Assembly (NCBI GenBank): GCA_030674185.1
Contig: CM060312.1
Coordinates: forward strand, 36,437,127-36,501,126
DNA length: 64,000 bases
Origin: Monoplex corrugatus
Lineage: Eukaryota > Mollusca > Gastropoda > Littorinimorpha > Ranellidae
Direction of reading: 5' to 3'
The notes beneath the pieces were generated by a model. It ran no database searches and was not told the DNA's origin. It saw only the letters and a list, made by a program, of their open reading frames with translations. Made by a program: the position numbers and the translations under genes. Of this stretch, positions 1-10,787 are shown one piece after another. Each line of letters starts with the position of its first letter. Position 1 is the stretch's first letter.

Positions 1-470
1 TCTGGAGCACCTGGCTCCTGTTGGCTGACCCCCTCCTGGCTGGCTAACTGCCTGGCTTCTACTGACTGGCTAGATTCTCCTGGATGGCTTGTTGGATGGC
101 TCCTGGTTGATTCCTGCTGGTTGGCTGACTTGCTTGTCCTCCTGGCTGCTGGCCAGGAGGAACCAGCCAAGAGCCAGCAAACCAGCCAATCAGTAGGAAC
201 CAGCCAAGAGGAGCCAGCCAACCAGCCAGCTAGGAGGAACCAACCAAGTGGAGCCAGCCAACCAGCCAGCCAGGAGGAGCCAGTCAGGAAGAGCCGACCA
301 ACCAAACTGCCAGGAAGAGCCAGTCAGGAGGAACCATCCAACCAGACAGCCAGGAGGAACAGTCAGGAGCAACCAACCAGAAGGAACCAGTCAGTCACTC
401 AGTCAGGAGGAGTCAGTCAGCCAGTCAGGAGATCAGCAGCCAGGAAGATCTAGAAGAAAGACAGGAGACA
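1..470. repeat. GGCTGG/TCCTCC minisatellite with strand switch
   Basis: Built of 4-base (GGCT) and 3-base (TCC) sub-units in irregular order. TGG-rich up to 150, then switches to the complementary CCAGCC/GGAGGA type at the GGCC of 151-154. It is part of the foldback element. Confidence 0.85.
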
Positions 471-549
471 GAGGTAGTAGATCGATGCTGTGATGAGGCG
501 TAAGCACTCGATACGCATGCGCAGAAGCTGACAAGTCAGCTGACCATTT
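1..549 (+). mobile_element. Right half of a foldback element
   Basis: Contains the inversion centre (GGCC at 151-154, flanked by TCCTCCTGGC and GGAGGAACCAGCC) and the complete right arm ending GTCAGCTGACCATTT. The matching left arm would lie outside the window. Confidence 0.6.
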
Positions 550-830
550 GACCTGTGCCTGAGTTCACACACAACTCTGTCAAACATCCTGAAGAACTGG
601 ATGAATTGACAAATTCACAAGCCAACAGAAGCCAATATGATTGTGGTTACCTTCCCACAAGGAGGGGGATGCACAAGATTGAAGCATAATCAAACTTCCA
701 AGAAAGACCCTACAGAAACAACGGTAGGGAGAAGGGATGAGGAGGGGTGCAGGGAATGAGGGCAGAGGGGAGGGAGAAGACACCATGTCCATTTCCTGAA
801 ACAGAAAGACAAAACATCAATTTGTCATTT
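470..830 (-). other. CT-rich module with acceptor-like start
   Basis: Present in every unit (470-830; 9,195-9,560; 18,240-18,600; 27,235-27,600) and inverted near 37,780-37,930 and 44,830-45,235. Read on the minus strand it opens with a pyrimidine-rich stretch and TTTCAG, then GAAATGGACATGGTGTC and a frame reading MDMVSSPSPLPSFPAP. This looks like a 3' splice site followed by an exon start, but no expression evidence is available. Confidence 0.4.
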
Positions 831-1033
831 ACTCAATAAATCGATCAAATAAATCAGCATATGAAATCAATGGTGCATTCCTTCTCTCATACTTCATTCT
901 GTCAGTAATCCAGTTAACTTGATTTTTTTGTATTTGCATTTTCAATGGATCTCATTTTGATGCAATTTTGACATTAAAAGCACCACCTTCACATTAACGT
1001 GATTAACATCAAACTGGAGGTATGGCTTATAGA

Positions 1034-1742
1034 CAAACTTGAAGGAAGAAAACACCCGTTTCTTAAGCTCTCTCACAATAGCTCATGCAGCATTCAGGAA
1101 GGGTCGGTCTACAATGGATCATATATTCACTTAACGAACACTAATTGAAAAATATTTATTTAGAATAGACAACAACAAAAAAAAAAAAACCTCGACATTG
1201 CCTTTATAGATTTAAAGAAGCATATAACACCGTGAATAGAACGTTTAATGGTCTGTATTATCACGAATGGGTATCAATCGAAGATGTTCAAAATTATCCA
1301 AGCACTGTACGCAACAGTTAAAGCATGTGTATTATGTTATAGTAAAATGGATATTACCATTTATTTGAATGCCTTCAAGACCTAAGGCTAGGTTGCATTG
1401 AAAGTCCTATCCTGTTTTCTCTGCTGATCAATGAACTTGAAAGATAATTATTCTAAGCGGAAAACATGGTGTTACGTTCACTACAGATGCAATAGAACTT
1501 TTACGCATGCTTTTTGTAGATGATCTTACTCTTTAGATGTCACTGAAGGCTTCAACTGCGCTAGGTCTTCAACATCAACTTAACATCCTTCAACGAGAAA
1601 AAAAGAGGCTACGATTGACAGTAAATTTAGTTCAGTCGAAAAAAATAGTCTTTCAGAAGGTGGTTTTCTTGATTCAAAAGAAAAATGGGATTTTAATGGC
1701 AGTAATTTGGAAGTTCATGTAGTAAATTCTTACAGGTATTTG
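1034..1742 (+). pseudogene. LINE reverse transcriptase block, copy 1 (decayed)
   Basis: Decayed reverse transcriptase of a non-LTR retrotransposon. Across several frames it shows the fingers/palm region (AFRKGRSTMDHIF and IAFIDFKKAYNT are readable in the equivalent stretch of copy 2), the conserved SPILFSLL region, and the active-site region as LFVDDLTL near 1,510-1,535 (YADD-type motif altered to VDD). It ends at NSYRYL just before the minisatellite. Frameshifts, stops and A-runs (1,178-1,192) make it non-functional. The endonuclease part is absent. Confidence 0.8.
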
Positions 1743-2092
1743 GCTGGTTTCTCCTAGCTGGGTGGTTGGCTGGCTCCTCTTGGTTGGCTCCTCTTGACTA
1801 ATTCCTCCTGACTGGCTCCTCCTGATTGATTCCTCCTGGCTGGGTCCTCCTGGCTGGCTCCTCTCTGCTTGCTGGTCCTCCTGGCTGGGCTCCTCCGGGC
1901 TGGTGCCTCCTGAGCTTTCTGGCTCCTCCTGGTCTTGGTGGCTGTCCTCCTGGCTGTGCTGGCTCCTCTGGCTGGCTGGTTCCTCTGGCTGGCTGGCTGG
2001 CTGGATTCCTCCTGACTGTCTGGGCTGTTTGCTTTGCTCCTCTTGCCTGGTTGGTTCGCTGGTTTCTTCTGTGGCTTCGTTTGCTGGCTGAC
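1743..2092 (+). repeat. Minisatellite inside LINE, copy 1
   Basis: GGCTGG/TCCTCC tract of about 350 bp placed between NSYRYL and AILSTLRKI of the LINE; followed by two 37-bp units (2,093-2,160). Few stop codons in any frame. Confidence 0.88.
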
Positions 2093-2094
2093 AC

Positions 2095-3590
2095 AACGAG
2101 GTTGTCTGAAGATTCTGGAGACCCACTGCCACTTCGAGGTTGCCTGAAAGATCAAGAAACGTTTTAAAGCTATTTTAAGTACGCTGAGAAAGATTAAATG
2201 TAATTCACTAGACATATTCTTTTAATTGTTTGATGCTCAGGTAGTTCTGTTACTACTTTATGGTGCAGGAACTTGGGGTTATGAGAGACGTTATCAACCT
2301 GAACAGGTACATATATATGCCTTCACGGGATTTTTACACATAAGAAACACAACAATAAACAGTATGGTGTACGGAGAATTGGGACGTTTCCTCTCTAAAT
2401 AACTGTTATTACTGCTATTTCTAGACGTATTAACTATTGGTTTCGACTACTGAAACAGCCAGGAGCTAGGTATTCAAAAAAAGAATATATACTGTTACTC
2501 ACTATGCATGAAAAAGGTCATGGAACTTCGCTGTCCAAGATATAAAAAAACAACGTTTTATGTGAAAATAGTTTTGATAGAAGTTCGACTTTTTGGGTGT
2601 GGCGAACTTTATTAAATGAAGTTCGAGTGTACATAAATTGAAAAGAAAGATTACGCAGCAGTTTCTGTCATAGCTGGCGTAACCACTTAGATACCAGTGC
2701 ACGTTGTTCAGTATATGGCAAATTTCAGCCTGTATTTGCAAGAGCAAAGTATATTGAAATACTTTATGTGGAGGTGTTGAGGAATCTCTGGCACAGTTTA
2801 GGATGGGTGTGTCCCCGTTAAATGTTCACAGACACCACTGTCAACACTTCATGTCCAGTTTGTCCAAATGTGTAAGAAAACGAGATAGATTTTCAAGTTT
2901 GAATACTCTCTGTACAATTAGGTCAGACAATGTTATTATTTAGATGTTACTGAAGGCGACAACTGAGATCTTTTTATTAGAAAAATGACGGATGACTCTG
3001 TAGCAACAATAGTAAACTTTGCGATGTTTTTGGTCACTGCCTTTAAAATAATGTATTTTGAACGTACGACTTGGAAACAACAGCTGTCCTTTTCTGCATT
3101 AGTAATTTACGAATATTCCCATCTATATATATTGAAGTATGTTAACTAATTGTATGTTGAACAGAAATGTGTGTCTTATGATTTCCTCCATGAAAGAGTT
3201 GTTGGCCTAAATTTCTATAACATTCTGAGTTTCCGAAAAAAAACTATTTGTTTCTAAATGTGAGTGCATCATCATCCCCCAACTCACTTTTGGACGGTCA
3301 AAGATAAGGGTACAGGGAACTGGTTCCATGGAAAGGGACAATATCATCTTCTTTATCATTATTATCATCATTTCTGTCCCGTTTCACACCGACAGGTCAC
3401 TACAAAATCACAAGATGAATAACTCCCACTTGAACTTAAGAAAGGAAAAAGATAATCCCACAAGAACCACACGTATATACAAGGGATCATTCTAGCTTTG
3501 TCTGAATGCTGTGATCTACAAAATGGCACAGCTTGGGATATTATGATGTCAATAGTGTGCCGTAATGTTTTCATTGAGCCTTTTTTCTTT
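2095..3590 (+). pseudogene. LINE C-terminal block and 3' UTR, copy 1
   Basis: The LINE resumes after the minisatellite with AILSTLRKI and LFDAQVVLLLLYG, then a region like YWFRLLKQP and a Cys-containing C-terminal segment (CPVCPN) expected of the C-terminal zinc-knuckle region of many non-LTR elements. Several stops and frameshifts interrupt it. From about 3,060 it is non-coding 3' UTR, running to the next LINE landmark at 3,602. Confidence 0.75.
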
Positions 3591-3827
3591 TTGCTTTTTG
3601 TAGATGATCTTACTCTTTAGATGTCACTGAAGGCATCAATTGCGTTAGGTCTTCAACATCGACTTAACAGTCTTCAACGAAAAAAAAAGTGGCAACGATT
3701 CACATGACAGTAGTTTTAGTTAAGCCTAAAAGAACAGTTTTGGGGAAGGTTTTTTTTTTTATTTAAATGAAAAATGGGATTTTGATGGCAGTAATTTGGA
3801 AGTAGTAAAAATTCTTACATGTATTTG

Positions 3828-4100
3828 GCTGGTTCCTCCTGGTTGGCTGGTTGGTGGTTGGCTGGCTCCTCTTGGCTGGTTTTTCTAGCTGGCTGGTTGG
3901 CTGGCTCTTCTTGGCTGGTTCTCTGACTGGCTGTTGGCTGGCTCCTCTTGGCTGGTTCCTCCTGGCTGGCTGGCTAGCTGGCTCCTCCTAGATGGTTCCT
4001 CCTGACTGATTCCTCCTGGCTGGCTCATCCTTCCTCCTGGCTGGTTTCTCCAGGCGGGCTGGTTGGCTGGATGGCTTCTTCTGGCTGGTTTCTCATTACG
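3828..4100 (+). repeat. Minisatellite, first LINE tail, copy 1
   Basis: Same sequence type and same flanks: ACATGTATTTGG before and GCCACTACGAGG after. Confidence 0.85.
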
Positions 4101-5185
4101 GGCTGAGATCACTGCCACTACGAGGTTTGCCTGAAAGATCCAGAAAAGTACTAAAAGCTATTCTAAGTACACAAAGAAAGATACCACTTTGTGCCTACGA
4201 CTGTCAACATTTCATGTCCACTTTGTCCAAATGTGCAAGAAAGTGACATACATTTTCAGTTTGAATACACTCTGTACAATTAGGTCAGACAATCTTATCG
4301 TTTAGATGTTACTGAAGGCGATAACTAATAATGAGTTTTTATTAGAAAAATGCCGGACGACTCTGCGGGAACCATAGTGAACTTCGCGATGTTTTTGGTC
4401 ACTGCCTTTAAAATAAGAGAAGTATTTTGAACGTACAACTGTGAAACGACAGCTGTCCTTTTCTACATTAGTACTTTACGAATAGTCCCATGTATATACA
4501 TTGAAGTGTGTTATTAATTGTATGCTGAACAGAAATGTGTGTTCTTATGACTTCCTCCATGAAAGGGGTTGTTGGCCTAAATTCCTTAACATTTCGAGTT
4601 TTCGAAAAGAAAAAAAAGTAAAAAATGCGAGTGCATCTTCATCCCCCAACTCACTTTTGGACAGTTGAAAGTTAAGGGTACAGGGAACTGGTTCCACAGA
4701 AAGGGACAATGTTACCATTTTTATCATACTTATTATCATTTCTGTCCCGTTTCACACAGACAGGTCACTACAAAATCACAAGATGAATAACTCCCACTTG
4801 AGCTTTAAACAGGAAAAAGATAATCCCACAAGAACCATACGCATGTACAAGGGATCATTCTAGCTTTGGCCTCAATACTGTGATCTACAAAATGGCACAG
4901 CTTGGGATATTATTATGTCAATAATGTGCCGTAATGTTGTCATTGAGCTTTTTCTCATACTTTTTGTGATGATCTTACTCTTTAGATGCCATTGAAGGCA
5001 TCAACTGTGTTAGGTCTTCGACATCGACTTAATATCCTTCAACGAAAAAAAAGTGGCTACGATTGACAGTAGATTTAGTTAAGCCTAAAAGAACAGTTTT
5101 TCGAGGATTTTTTGTTTCCCTTTAAATGAAAAATGGGATTTTAATGGCAGTAATTTGGAAGTAAGAAAATATTCTTACGTGTAAA

Positions 5186-5480
5186 TGGCTGGTTCATCCT
5201 GGTTGGCTGGTTGGCTGCCTCTTCTTAGCTGGTTATTTCAAGCTGGCTGGCTGGTTCTTCTTGGCTGGTTCCTCCTGGCTGGCTGGCTGGCTGACTGGCT
5301 CCTCCTAGATGGTTCCTCCTGACGATTCTCCTGGCTGGCTGGTTGGCTGGTTACATCTGGCTGGTTCCTCCTGGCTGGTTGGTTGGTGGCTCCTCCTGGC
5401 TGGCTGTTTGCCTTGATCCTCCTGGCTGGTTGGTTGGCTGGCTTCTTCTGGCTGGTTTCTCATTGCTGGCTGAGATCCCT
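5186..5480 (+). repeat. Minisatellite, second LINE tail, copy 1
   Basis: Same type. Here the 37-bp unit after it is cut short: GCCACTATGAGG passes directly to TCAACATTTCAG of the LINE C-terminal part. Confidence 0.85.
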
Positions 5481-6463
5481 GCCACTATGAGGTCAACATT
5501 TCAGTTCCACTTTGTTCTAATATGCAAGAAAAGGACAGACATTTTCAGTTTGATTACTCTCTGTACACTTAGGTCAGACAATCTTATTTAGATCTTACTG
5601 AAGGCGATAACTTATAATTTTTTTCATTAGATAAATGCTGGACGACTCTGCAGAAACCATAGTGAACTTCGCGATGTTTTTGGTCACTGCCTTAAAAATA
5701 AGAGAAGTATTTTTAACGTAAAACTTTGAAACAACAGCTGTTCTTTTCTACATTAGTAGTTTACGAACATTCCCCTGTATATACATTGAAGTGTGTAAAT
5801 AAGTGTATGTTGAACAGAAATGTGTCTTGTGATTTCCTTCATGAAAGGGTTGTTGGCCTAAATTCATTAACATTTCGAGTTTCCGAAAAGAAAAAAAAAG
5901 TTTCTAAATGTGAATGTGTCTTTATCCTCCAACTCACTTTTGGACAGTTGTAAATTAAGGGTACAGGGTACTGGTTCCATGGAAATGGACAATGTTACCT
6001 TTTTTCATTGTTATTATCATTTCTGCCCGTTTCACACTGATAGGTCATTACAAAATCACAAGATGAATAACTCCACTTGAGCTTTAGAGAGGAAAAAGAT
6101 AATCCCACAAGAACCACACGCATATACAAGGGATTATTTTAGCTTTGGCCGAATGCTGTGATCTACAAAATGGCACAGCTTGGGATATTATAATATCAAT
6201 AGTGTGCAGTAATGTTTTCATTGACTTTTTTCTCATGCTTTTTGTAGATGATCTTACTCTTTAGATGTCACTGAAGGCATCAACTGCGTTAGGTCTTCAG
6301 CATCGACTTAACATCCTTCAACGAACAAAAAGTGGCTACGATTGACAGTAAATTCAGTTAAGCATAAAAGAACAGTTTTTCGGAAGGTTATTATTTTTAT
6401 TTAAATGAAAAATGGGATTTTTAATGGGAGCAATTTGGAAGTAGAAAATTCTTACATGTATAT

Positions 6464-6752
6464 GGCTGGATTCTCCTGGTTGGCTCTTCTTGGCTGGTTC
6501 TTTTTAGCTGGCTGGCTTGCTGGCTCCTCTTGGCTGGTTTGTTCCTCCTGGCTGGCTGGCTCCTCCTAGATGGTTCCTCCTGACTGATTCGTCATGGCTG
6601 GCTCCTACAGCTGACTGGTTGGCTGGTTCCACCTGGCTGGTTCTTCCTGGCTGGCTGTTTGCCTTGCTCCTCCTGGCTGGCTGTTTCCCTTGCTCCTCCT
6701 GGCTGGTTGGTTGACTGGCTTCTTCTGGCTGGTTTCTCATTGCTGGCTGAGA
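6464..6752 (+). repeat. Minisatellite, third LINE tail, copy 1
   Basis: Same type, followed by GCCACCACGAGGTTGCCTG (37-bp unit). Confidence 0.85.
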
Positions 6753-7881
6753 TCCCTGCCACCACGAGGTTGCCTGAAAGATCCAGAAAAGTACTAAAGC
6801 TATTTTAAATACACTGAGAAAGATACCACTTTGTGCCTGCGACTGTCAACATTTCATGTCCACTTTGTCCAAATGTGCAAGAAAATTACATATATTTTCA
6901 GTTTGAATACACTCTTTACAATTAGGTCAATCTTATCATTTAGATGTTACTGAAGGCGATAACTAATAATGAGTTTTTATTAGAAAAATGTTGGACGACT
7001 CTGTGGGAACCATAGTGAACTTCGCGATATTTTTGGTCACTGCTTTCAAAATAGGAGAAGTATTTTTAACGTACGACTTTGAAACAACAGCTGTCCTTTT
7101 CTACATTAGTACTTTACGAATAGTCCCATGTATATACATTGAAGTGTGTTAATTAATTGTATGTTGAACAGAATTGTGTGTCTTGTGATTTCCTCCATGA
7201 AAGGGGTTTTTGGCCTAAAATTCATTAATATTTCAAGCTTCCGAAAAGAAAAAACAATGTTTCCAAATGTGAGTGTATCTTCATTCCCCAACTCACTAGA
7301 CAGTTGAAAATTAAGGGTACAGGGTACTGGTTCCATGGAAAGGGACAATATTACCTTTTTTATCATTGTTATTATCATTTCTGCCTCGTTTTAAACTGAC
7401 AGGTCATTACAAAATCACAAGATAAATAACTCCCACTTGAGCTTAAGAAGGAAAGGATGTAATCCTACAAGAACCACATTCATACACAAGGGATCATTCT
7501 AGCTTTGGCCTGAATGCTGTGATCTACAAAATGACACAGCTTGGGTTGTTATGATGTTTTTTGTGTGCCATCATGTTTTCACTATTTATATTTAGCCTGC
7601 AGTGAGTATTAATACATTTCAAGTGTACATGTATACTAATAAACATACCTCTCCAGAAGGCAATGTAGAGTTCAGCGAAGTCCCAGCACTGACAGCTCAC
7701 ATCCCAGTTGACGCTGACGAAGGCTGGTTGGGATGGCAATGCCAAGAAAGGGACAGGAATGATGGAGGAAGAGACTAACAGAAATGGTCAACTGACTCGT
7801 CAGCTTCGTGCATGTGTATTGAGTGCTTACGCCTCATCACTGCATCGATCTGCTTACCCTCTGTCTCCTATCTTTCTTCTA

Positions 7882-8405
7882 GATCTTCCTGGCTGCTTGA
7901 TCCTCCTGACTGGCTGACTGACTCCTCCTGGCTGAGTGACTGACTGGTTCCTTCTGGTTGATTGCTCCTGACTGTTCCTCCTGGCTCTCTGGTTGGATGG
8001 TTCCTCCTGACTGGCTCTTCCTGGCAGTTTGGTTGGTCGGCTCTTCCTGACTGGCTCCTCCTGGCTGGCTGGTTGGCTGGCTCCACTTGGTTGGTTCCTC
8101 CTAGCTGGCTGGTTGGCTGGCTCCTCTTGGCTGGTTCCTCCTGATTGGCTGGTTTGCTGGCTCTTGGCTGGTTCCTCCTGGTGGCTGGCTGGTTGGCTGG
8201 CTCCTCTTCGCTGGTTCCTCCAGGCTGGGCTGGCTAATTGGCTTCTCCTCTTGGCTGGTTCCTCCTGGCTGGCTGGTTGGCTGGCTCCTTATGGCTGGTT
8301 CCTTCTAGCTGGCATGTTGCCTAGTTCCTCCCAGCTGGAGGTTGGCTGTTTCATCAGTGGCTGGTTGGTTGGGTGGCTTCTTCTGGCTGGCTTCTCATGC
8401 CTGGC
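7882..8405 (+). repeat. Minisatellite, left arm of foldback 1
   Basis: TGG-rich tract of about 520 bp after CTTCTAGATCTTCC; the first 290 bp pair with the right arm of the foldback element. Confidence 0.85.
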
Positions 8406-8690
8406 TGAGACCCCTGTCTCTACGAGGTTGCCTGAAGGATCCAGACAGAGAGGATCACCTGGGACCGGTCTCGGGAACGCCGGAGATAGCTTTCAGGTTG
8501 TCAACAGAACACCCAGCCAAATCTGCAGCCGAAATACTTGACATGCGTCCATGTCGCCTATCCCATAGCCACAAGACTTGTCCAGAGTGTTCTGAAGATT
8601 CCCATCCCACTTCCCCGTAACATTCCACACCAGGATCTCCACTTGCTCTGCCCTTCACCAAACAGACAACCATCGCAGAGTGGGAATCCC
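8405..8690 (-). other. Unique 290-bp module between minisatellites
   Basis: Non-repetitive module found in each composite unit (8,405-8,690; 17,485-17,767; 26,501-26,788; inverted at 38,120-38,405 and 45,650-45,960). On the minus strand it encodes a conserved short frame beginning MEILVWNVTGKWDGNL and ending ISG(V/I)PETGPR. The start is faintly like the opening of a LINE endonuclease domain, but I cannot support that. It begins with one 37-bp unit in the plus direction (GAGACCCCTGTCTCTACGAG). Function unknown. Confidence 0.5.
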
Positions 8691-9190
8691 CGGAGCACCT
8701 GGCTCCTGTTGGCTGACCCCTCCTGGCTGTCTAACTGCCTGGCTTCTACTGATTGGTTGGATTCTCCTGGATGGCTTGTTGGATGGCTCCTGGTTGATTC
8801 CTACTGGTTGGCTGACTTGCTTGTCCTCCTGGCTGGCTGGCAGGAGGCCAGCCAATGGAGCCAGCCGAAAAGAGCCAGCAACAGCCAGCCAGCCAGGAGG
8901 AACCATCCAAGAGACAGCAACCAGCCAGCAGGAGGAACCAGCCAAGAGGAGCCAGCCAACCAGCCAGCTAGGAGGAACCAACCAAGTGGAGCCAGCCAAC
9001 CAGCCAGCCAGGAGGAGCCAGTCAGGAAGAGCCAACCAACCAAACTGCCAGGAAGAGCCAGTCAGGAGGAACCATCCAACCAGACAGCCAGGAGGAACAG
9101 TCAGGAGCAACCAACCAGAAGGAACCAGTCAGTCACTCAGCCAGGGGGAGTCAGTCAGCCGGTCCGGACGATCGAGCAGCCAGGAGGATC
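8691..9190. repeat. Minisatellite with strand switch, foldback 1
   Basis: TGG-rich to about 8,835, then CCA-rich to 9,190 (right arm). Confidence 0.85.
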
Positions 9191-9800
9191 TAGAAGAAAG
9201 ACAGGAGACAGCAGGGTAGTAGATCGATGCTGTGATGAGGCGTAAGCACTCGATACGCATGCGCAGAAGCTGACAAGTCAGCTGACCATTTGACCTGTGC
9301 CTGAGTTCACACACAACTCTGTCAAACATCCTGAAGAACTGGATGAATTGACAAATTCACAAGCCAACAGAAGCCAATATGATTGTGGTTACCTTCCCAC
9401 AAGGAGGGGGATGCACAAGATTGAAGCATAATCAAACTTCCAAGAAAGACCCTACAGAAACAACGGTAGGGAGAAGGGATGAGGAGGGGTGCAGGGAATG
9501 AGGGCAGAGGGGAGGGAGAAGACACCATGTCCATTTCCTGAAACAGAAAGATAAACATAATTGTCATTTATTCAAATAAATCGATCAAATAAATCAGCAT
9601 ATGAAATCAATGGTGCATTCCTTCTCTCATACTTCATTCTGTCAGTAATCCACCTTAATTTGAATTGTTTTTGTATTTGCATATTTCAATGGATCTCATT
9701 TTGATGCATATTTCAATGGATCTCATTTTGATGCAGTTACATATAGCACCACCTTCACATTAACGTGATTAACATCAAACTGGAGGTATGGCTTATAGAC

Positions 9801-10502
9801 AAACTTGAAGGAAGAAAACACCCGTTTCTTAAGCTCTCTCACAATAGCTCATGCAGCATTCAGGAAGGGTCGGTCTACAATGGATCATATATTCACTTTA
9901 CGAACACTAATTGAAAAATATTTATTTAGAATAGACAAAAAAAAAAAACTCGACATTGCCTTTATAGATTTTAAAAAAGCATATAACACGTCGTGAATAG
10001 AACGTTTAATGGTCTGTATCATCACGAATGGGTATCAAGGGAAGATGTTCAAAATTATCCAAGCACTGTACGCAACAGTTAAAGCATGTGTATTATGTTA
10101 TAGTAAAACGGATATTACCATTTATTTGAATGCCTTCAAGACCTAAGGCAAGGTTGCATTGAAAGTCCTATCCTGTTTTCTCTGCTGATCAATGAACTTG
10201 CAAAGATAATTATTCTAAGCGGAAAACATGGTGTTACGTTCACTACAGATGCAATAGAACTTTTACGCATGCTTTTTGTAGATGATCTTACTCTTTAGAT
10301 GTCACTGAAGGCTTCAACTGCGCTAGGTCTTCAACATCAACTTAACATCCTTCAACGAGAAAAAAAGAGGCTTCGATTGACAGTAAATTTAGTTCAGTCG
10401 AAAAATAAAGTCTTTCAGCAGGGTGGTTTTCTTGATTCAAAAGAAAAATGGGATTTTAATGGCAGTAATTTGGAAGTAGTAAATTCTTACAGGTATTTGG
10501 CT
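9801..10502 (+). pseudogene. LINE reverse transcriptase block, copy 2
   Basis: The most readable start of this block in the left array: 9,805-9,996 encodes AFRKGRSTMDHIF, then LDIAFIDFKKAYNT, the conserved region before the palm of non-LTR reverse transcriptases. A frameshift follows. The end (10,299-10,502) is open and reads LGLQHQLNILQ ... NSYRYLA up to the minisatellite. Broken, with no endonuclease domain. Confidence 0.8.
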
Positions 10503-10787
10503 GATTTCTCCTAACAGGGTGGTTGACTGGCTCCTCTCGGTTGGCTCCTCTTGACTGATTCCTCCTGACTGGCTCTTCCCAATTGATTCCTCCTGCTGGC
10601 TGCTGGTTCCTCCTGGCTAGCTTGTGGCTCTCTCCTGGCTGCTGTGCTGGTCTCCGGTTCCTGGCTCTGGCTGGCTGGTTTCCTCCTGATGGCTGGCTGG
10701 CTGGTTCCTCCTGCTGGCTGTTTGCTTTGCTCTCTTGCTGGTGGTCGTGGTTTCTCTGCTGGCTCTCTTTTGCTGGTGACCTCCATG
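10503..10787 (+). repeat. Minisatellite inside LINE, copy 2
   Basis: Shorter and more irregular than its counterparts at 1,743 and 19,545, with interspersed dropped bases. Confidence 0.8.

Larger units (their letters stand above)
3590..7560 (+). repeat. Three tandem truncated LINE tails, copy 1
   Basis: Three units start at GATGATCTTACTC near 3,602, 4,968 and 6,247. Each holds the last 220 bp of the reverse transcriptase block, a minisatellite (3,828-4,100; 5,186-5,480; 6,464-6,752), part of the C-terminal block (about 100-bp remnants) and the 3' UTR with GGGTACAGGG and AGGTCACTACAAAATCACAAG. They are each other's closest visible relatives, which fits tandem duplication of one LINE tail. No intact coding sequence. 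Confidence 0.8.
1..8690 (+). repeat. Composite array unit, copy 1 (about 8.7 kb)
   Basis: This is the first visible unit of a head-to-tail array. Order of parts: minisatellite (1-470), module with a CT-rich start read on the minus strand (470-830), LINE reverse transcriptase block (1034-1742), minisatellite (1743-2092), LINE C-terminal block and 3' UTR (2095-3590), three shortened LINE repeats each with its own minisatellite (3590-7560), a linker (7560-7880), minisatellite (7882-8405) and a unique module (8405-8690). The sequence at 3 matches that at 8,691, 17,768 and 26,789 with long near-identical stretches, so the duplications are recent. The window edge falls almost on the unit boundary I chose, so the array probably continues to the left. 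Confidence 0.9.
7782..9291. mobile_element. Foldback element 1 with minisatellite arms
   Basis: The left end AAATGGTCAACTGAC and the stretch after it (7,782 to about 8,170) are the reverse complement of the stretch ending GTCAGCTGACCATTT at 9,291 (about 8,930-9,291). The outer 100 bp of each arm are unique sequence, including CTTCTAGATCTTCC and its complement; the inner parts are minisatellite, TGG-rich on the left and CCA-rich on the right. The centre holds the unique module 8,405-8,690 and a second strand switch of the minisatellite near 8,835. Long inverted arms built from tandem repeats resemble the known foldback (FB) type of transposon. I see no target-site duplication and no transposase, so mobility is an inference. 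Confidence 0.6.

Noticed and set aside
2245..2360. Apparent conserved protein (LLLYGAGTWGYE) that could be taken for a host gene
   Set aside because: It is the C-terminal part of the LINE, repeated in all units.
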